From assembly GCF_000007925.1 (NCBI RefSeq), contig NC_005042.1, positions 620,001-684,000 of the forward strand: 64,000 nucleotides of DNA, in the 5' to 3' direction. The stretch's first letter is position 1. Each line of letters starts with the position of its first letter. A program made the translations under genes and the position numbers. Positions 59,321 to 64,000 of the stretch are shown one piece after another. The stretch comes from Prochlorococcus marinus subsp. marinus str. CCMP1375. GTDB lineage: Bacteria; Cyanobacteriota; Cyanobacteriia; PCC-6307; Cyanobiaceae. The notes beneath the pieces were generated by a model. The model did not search any database. It worked only from the letters and a program-made list of their open reading frames with translations, and was not told the DNA's origin.

Positions 59321-60781
59321 ATGTCCATAGCTAAATGGCGACAGAAATTAAACAAAGGAGAGGTTTCTTCTCTTGAGTTGATAAATCAACAAATCAATCG
59401 TATAGAAGAAGTTGAAAATACCCTTCATTCCTATCTGTATTTGAATCATGAAAAGGCTAGAGCTTCAGCCATCAAAATTGATGAGGCTAGAGCTGCGGGG
59501 GAAGAGCTGCCTCCTTTAGCAGGAGTTCCTTTTGCAATAAAAGATAATCTTTGTACAAAAGGTATACCTACGACTTGTTCAAGCAAGATGTTGGAGGAAT
59601 TTATTCCACCTTATGAATCTACTGTTACGCAAAGACTCTGGAAGGCTGGAGGAATACTTTTAGGGAAAACAAATCTAGATGAATTTGCTATGGGAAGTTC
59701 AACCGAAACGTCAGCATTTGGCCCTACGAAAAATCCTTGGGACATAACAAGAGTCCCCGGAGGCAGTTCTGGAGGTAGTGCTGCTGCTGTTGCTTCAGGG
59801 TTATGTACAGCGGCTTTAGGCTCTGACACAGGCGGGTCTATAAGACAACCTGCTTCTTTTTGTGGTGTGGTAGGTCTAAAACCTACATATGGACGTGTAA
59901 GTAGATGGGGACTCATTGCTTTTGCTAGCTCTTTAGACCAGGTTGGACCTTTTTCTACAAATGTTTCTGATGCTGCTGAAATTTTACAGGTAATAGCTGG
60001 ACATGACCCAAGAGATTCAACTTGTTTAGACGTACCAGTTCCAAAATATTCAGATCACATTTCTGAATCTATTTCTGGCCTTCGGATTGGGTTGATAAAA
60101 GAATGTTTTGATCAAGAAGGCTTGGATTTAGAAGTAAAGAAGTCGGTTCTTAAAGCAGCTGATCAGCTCCAATCTCTTGGAGCTGAATTAATAGAAGTCT
60201 CATGTCCTAGATTTACTGATGGAATAGCTACTTATTATGTGATAGCTCCTTCTGAAGCTTCTGCAAATTTGGCAAGGTATGATGGAGTTAAATATGGATA
60301 CAGAGCTAAAGAGGTAGATAATTTATCAGACATGACGGCTTTTACTCGAGCTAGAGGTTTTGGCAGCGAAGTCCAAAGAAGAATCTTGATAGGTACATAT
60401 GCATTGTCTGCAGGATATGTAGATGCCTACTACAGAAAAGCTCAACAAGTTAGAACACTTATTCGCAGAGATTTTGAAAATGCATTTAAAAATGTTGATA
60501 TTCTTTTGACTCCCACTTCTCCTACAACAGCTTTTAAATCAGGTGCTCATCAAAATGATCCCTTGGCAATGTATTTGTCGGATTTATTGACTATTCCAGC
60601 AAATTTAGCAGGACTTCCTTCTATAAGCCTACCTTGTGGATTCGATGAAAAGGCTTTGCCTATTGGATTGCAATTAATAGCCAATGTATTAGATGAAACA
60701 CGCTTGTTGCAAGTTGCGCATCAATATGAGCAGGCTGCAGAAATTATGAATTCAGCACCTGAAAGCAGCTTAATCAATTAG
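59321..60781 (+). CDS. gatA: Glutamyl-tRNA(Gln) amidotransferase subunit A
   Basis: A 486-residue amidase-signature enzyme that releases ammonia from glutamine to convert Glu-tRNA(Gln). Catalytic Lys in [14 protein letters not shown], and the Ser-cisSer pair in [20 protein letters not shown] and [36 protein letters not shown] near the C-terminus is typical. Full length. Upstream of dnaE. Confidence 0.95.
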   Translation: MSIAKWRQKLNKGEVSSLELINQQINRIEEVENTLHSYLYLNHEKARASAIKIDEARAAGEELPPLAGVPFAIKDNLCTKGIPTTCSSKMLEEFIPPYESTVTQRLWKAGGILLGKTNLDEFAMGSSTETSAFGPTKNPWDITRVPGGSSGGSAAAVASGLCTAALGSDTGGSIRQPASFCGVVGLKPTYGRVSRWGLIAFASSLDQVGPFSTNVSDAAEILQVIAGHDPRDSTCLDVPVPKYSDHISESISGLRIGLIKECFDQEGLDLEVKKSVLKAADQLQSLGAELIEVSCPRFTDGIATYYVIAPSEASANLARYDGVKYGYRAKEVDNLSDMTAFTRARGFGSEVQRRILIGTYALSAGYVDAYYRKAQQVRTLIRRDFENAFKNVDILLTPTSPTTAFKSGAHQNDPLAMYLSDLLTIPANLAGLPSISLPCGFDEKALPIGLQLIANVLDETRLLQVAHQYEQAAEIMNSAPESSLIN

Positions 60782-61023
60782 TAACTGTGAAGCACTTAAA
60801 GGCCTCAAGTTGAGGATTAATTGTTTCTCTACCCTTATGCTCATTTCTTGTTGAATTTTTTCTATCAGATTGATATTGCCCTGGCTTCCAAATCTCTTTT
60901 GACTCCACTTTCTTTTTCTTGTTTCACCACAAGGAGGCAGTGAGCATTGTTATTTCTCTATATGTAGCGTATATATTTTTTGAGCCACTGTATATTGAGT
61001 GCCTGACTAGCGAGAACAAGTTA

Positions 61024-64000
61024 ATGGGGTTCGTTCCGTTACACAATCACAGTGATTACAGCCTGCTAGATGGAGCAAGTCAGCTTCCCTTAATGGTTGC
61101 CAGGGCAAAGGAGTTAGGGTTCCCTGCCCTAGCTTTAACTGATCATGGAGTCATGTATGGAGCAATAGAACTTTTGAAGTTGTGCAAGAAAGAAGGGATA
61201 AAGCCGATTATTGGTAATGAAATGTACGTCATAAATGGATCTATTTCTGATCCACAACCAAAAAAAGAAAAACGTTATCATCTTGTTATTCTTGCAAAGA
61301 ATTCTACTGGATATAAAAACTTAGTTAAATTAACAACGATTAGTCATCTGAAAGGGATGCGTGGCAGAGGAATATTCTCAAGAGCTTGTATTGATAAAGA
61401 CTTGCTTAAGAAATACTCCGAAGGACTAATAATTTCTACAGCATGTCTTGGTGGTGAAATTCCACAAGCTATTCTTCGAGGACGTTTAGATGTAGCTAAG
61501 GAAGTTGCTAATTGGTATAAGAATGTTTTTGGGGAAGACTTTTATTTGGAAATACAAGATCATGGCTCTATAGAAGATAGGATTGTCAATGTTGCTATTT
61601 CAAAAATAGCTAATGAATTAAATATTGAATTAGTTGCAACAAATGATGCTCATTATCTTACAGAAAATGATGTAGAAGCCCATGATGCATTGCTTTGTGT
61701 TCTTACTGGTAAGCTTGTAAAAGATGAGAAAAGATTGCGTTATACAGGAACGGAGTATTTAAAATCTGAGAGTCAAATGAAGAACCTATTTGTTGACCAT
61801 CTAGATGAAGAAGTTGTTACTAAAGCGATCAAAAATACACTTATGGTAGCAAGCAAAGTTGAAGAGTATTCTATACTTGGTAATTATAAGATGCCTAAAT
61901 TTCCAGTTCCCGAAGGTAATACGCCTATTGAATACTTAGAATCAGTAAGTGTAAATGGTCTGCTGGAAAAACTAAAACTAGATTCTATTGATCTTATTGA
62001 TAATGAATATTCAGAAAGATTATCTACTGAAATTAAAATAATTGAAGAAATGGGTTTCCCTACATATTTTCTTGTCGTATGGGATTATATAAAGTTCGCA
62101 AGGGAACAATCAATTCCTGTAGGTCCAGGCAGAGGATCTGCGGCAGGATCTTTAGTTGCTTATTCATTAGGAATTACAAATATTGACCCAGTAAAGAATG
62201 GACTTTTGTTTGAAAGATTTTTAAACCCCGAGAGAAAGTCTATGCCTGATATTGATACCGATTTCTGCATTGAACGCAGAAATGAAGTTATTGATTATGT
62301 TACTAGAATGTATGGAGAAGATAAAGTTGCTCAAATAATTACATTCAATAGGATGACCTCAAAGGCTGTTCTTAAAGATGTTGCAAGAGTTTTAGACATT
62401 CCATATAGGGAGGCTGATCAACTAGCAAAATTAATTCCAGTAGTCAGGGGAAAACCGGCCAAATTAGATGCAATGATTTCTAAGAACTCACCAAGTAGTG
62501 AATTTAGAGATAAATATGAGAAAGATCCTTTAGTTAAAAAATGGATAGATATGGCTATTCGTATTGAAGGAACTAATAAGACTTTTGGTGTGCATGCGGC
62601 AGGTGTCGTTATTGCATCAGACCCATTGGATGAATTAGTCCCTTTGCAGAAAAATAATGATGGCCAAGTTATTACTCAATATTTTATGGAGGATATTGAA
62701 TCTTTGGGCTTATTGAAAATGGATTTCTTAGGACTTAAGAATCTTACAATGCTCGAACGTACAGTGAATCTTGTCGAGAAATCTATAGGTGAACGAGTTG
62801 ATTTAGATGAATTAAGTCTTGAGGATAAGAAAACATATGAGCTTTTATCTAGAGGAGATTTAGAAGGCATTTTTCAACTGGAATCTAGTGGAATGAGACA
62901 AATAGTAAGAGATTTGCAGCCTTCATCATTAGAAGATATTTCATCAATATTAGCTTTATATAGACCGGGTCCACTTGATGCAGGGTTGATTCCAAAATTT
63001 ATCAATAGGAAGCATGGTCGCGAGGCAATTGATTTCCCTCATGCTTCTTTGGCTCCAATACTTGGTGAGACATACGGGATAATGATTTATCAAGAACAAA
63101 TTATGAAGATAGCTCAAGATCTTGCTGGATATTCCTTGGGACAAGCAGATTTATTAAGACGTGCAATGGGTAAAAAAAAGGTTTCTGAGATGCAAAAGCA
63201 CAGAGGATTTTTTATTGATGGAGCGAAGAAGAAAGGCGTAGATTCAAAGATCGCTAGTGAACTATTTGATCAAATGGTTCTTTTTGCTGAGTATTGCTTT
63301 AACAAGAGTCATTCAACTGCTTATGGAGCTGTCACTTATCAAACTGCATATTTAAAGGCTCATTACCCTGTTGCATATATGGCGGCATTGTTAACTGTCA
63401 ATTCCAGTTCAACTGACAAGATTCAACGATATATTTCTAATTGCAATTCCATGGGTATTGAAGTTATGCCTCCAGATATCAATTCCTCTGGAATTGATTT
63501 TACTCCTCTTGAAAATAGAATTCTTTTTGGATTATCAGCAGTAAGAAATCTTGGAGATGGTGTTATTAGGCAGTTAATAAAAGCTCGAGTTAATGATGGC
63601 CTCTTTTTATCTTTAGCAGATCTTTGTGACAGAATCCCTTCTAATATTTTAAATAGAAGAAGTTTAGAATCGCTAATTCATTGTGGAGCACTTGATGCTT
63701 TTCATCCAGAGTCTAATCGTGCGCAATTGGTAAAAGACCTTGATTTGATTATTGATTGGGCTGGTGCGCGTGCCAGAGATCGAGCTAGCGGTCAGGGAAA
63801 CCTTTTTGACTTATCCTCTGAGAAAGAAGAAAAAAGTGATATTTCATCAGCTCCTCAAGGCCCTATTGTTAAAGATTACCATCCCACTGAAAAACTTAAA
63901 CTAGAGAAAGAGTTGTTAGGATTTTATTTATCCGACCATCCTTTAAAGCAGCTTTCAGAGCCGGCAAAGCTTATTGCTCCTATAAGTTTAATAAATTTAG
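61024..64000 (+). CDS. dnaE: DNA polymerase III alpha subunit (3' end beyond window)
   Basis: Replicative polymerase, about 992 residues visible. The N-terminal PHP domain opens [20 protein letters not shown] then [10 protein letters not shown]. The polymerase core has [20 protein letters not shown] and the catalytic [20 protein letters not shown] (Asp pair), then [23 protein letters not shown] at 61024 follows a long leader. Open to the right edge, so the OB-fold and C-terminal part are missing only because of the window. Confidence 0.95.
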   Translation, partial: MGFVPLHNHSDYSLLDGASQLPLMVARAKELGFPALALTDHGVMYGAIELLKLCKKEGIKPIIGNEMYVINGSISDPQPKKEKRYHLVILAKNSTGYKNLVKLTTISHLKGMRGRGIFSRACIDKDLLKKYSEGLIISTACLGGEIPQAILRGRLDVAKEVANWYKNVFGEDFYLEIQDHGSIEDRIVNVAISKIANELNIELVATNDAHYLTENDVEAHDALLCVLTGKLVKDEKRLRYTGTEYLKSESQMKNLFVDHLDEEVVTKAIKNTLMVASKVEEYSILGNYKMPKFPVPEGNTPIEYLESVSVNGLLEKLKLDSIDLIDNEYSERLSTEIKIIEEMGFPTYFLVVWDYIKFAREQSIPVGPGRGSAAGSLVAYSLGITNIDPVKNGLLFERFLNPERKSMPDIDTDFCIERRNEVIDYVTRMYGEDKVAQIITFNRMTSKAVLKDVARVLDIPYREADQLAKLIPVVRGKPAKLDAMISKNSPSSEFRDKYEKDPLVKKWIDMAIRIEGTNKTFGVHAAGVVIASDPLDELVPLQKNNDGQVITQYFMEDIESLGLLKMDFLGLKNLTMLERTVNLVEKSIGERVDLDELSLEDKKTYELLSRGDLEGIFQLESSGMRQIVRDLQPSSLEDISSILALYRPGPLDAGLIPKFINRKHGREAIDFPHASLAPILGETYGIMIYQEQIMKIAQDLAGYSLGQADLLRRAMGKKKVSEMQKHRGFFIDGAKKKGVDSKIASELFDQMVLFAEYCFNKSHSTAYGAVTYQTAYLKAHYPVAYMAALLTVNSSSTDKIQRYISNCNSMGIEVMPPDINSSGIDFTPLENRILFGLSAVRNLGDGVIRQLIKARVNDGLFLSLADLCDRIPSNILNRRSLESLIHCGALDAFHPESNRAQLVKDLDLIIDWAGARARDRASGQGNLFDLSSEKEEKSDISSAPQGPIVKDYHPTEKLKLEKELLGFYLSDHPLKQLSEPAKLIAPISLINL

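Noticed and set aside
60782-61023. Possible small gene or riboswitch before dnaE
   Set aside because: Only short frames with early stops, and no recognisable structured motif; treated as a leader.

Overview
The window looks like a chromosomal segment of a marine picocyanobacterium, most likely a low-light-adapted Prochlorococcus. The DNA is AT-rich and densely packed with short intergenic gaps. Many products belong to small families that are largely cyanobacterial (DUF3104, DUF1830, DUF1816, DUF2862, DUF3288, an SLH-domain porin), and there is a glucosylglycerate gene set. There are also many 40-90-residue proteins with one membrane helix. The strain cannot be named from sequence alone.

Layout. 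1-1.6 kb: start of a polar amino-acid ABC transporter (binding protein AapJ, permease AapQ; the permease runs off the left edge). 1.9-4.1 kb: two membrane-anchored repeat proteins, one a 28-unit Lys/Ala/Glu/Asp repeat. 4.3-9.3 kb: a four-gene minus-strand surface-polysaccharide operon (nucleotide-sugar dehydratase, polyprenyl-phosphate sugar-phosphate transferase, SDR epimerase-like protein, GT4 glycosyltransferase). 9.5-17.4 kb: an accessory region with a histone-H1-like protein, many tiny genes (several too short for routine gene calling), decayed DNA, strong inverted repeats and at least two probable small RNAs.

17.6-31.2 kb: another candidate short transcript, succinate dehydrogenase sdhCAB, an SbcC/SbcD-type nuclease pair without a visible zinc hook, DUF3104, and a type I methyltransferase/specificity pair (hsdM, hsdS) without hsdR, lying beside tRNA-Gly(CCC). 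31.3-40.7 kb: an SDR oxidoreductase, a TauE/SafE permease, a third repeat protein and many small cyanobacterial proteins.

40.8-45.7 kb: a complete glucosylglycerate locus. gpgS is divergent from an operon holding a GH13 phosphorylase, the phosphatase GpgP and glycerate kinase, so synthesis, breakdown and carbon recovery sit together. 45.7-54.5 kb: DUF1830, a degenerate GIY-YIG membrane paralogue, uppP, a porin, tRNA-Pro(GGG), msrA, an ABC exporter and DUF3288. 54.6-64 kb: housekeeping genes trpD, carA, a STAS-domain protein, Mini-RNase III, an SpoU/TrmH rRNA methyltransferase, DUF1816, gatA and the 5' part of dnaE, which runs off the right edge.

The flanks are core metabolism. The 1.9-17 kb stretch and the hsdMS block look like variable accessory DNA (surface modification, DNA modification, repeat proteins). 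All functional names come from motif recognition by eye; no database search was run.
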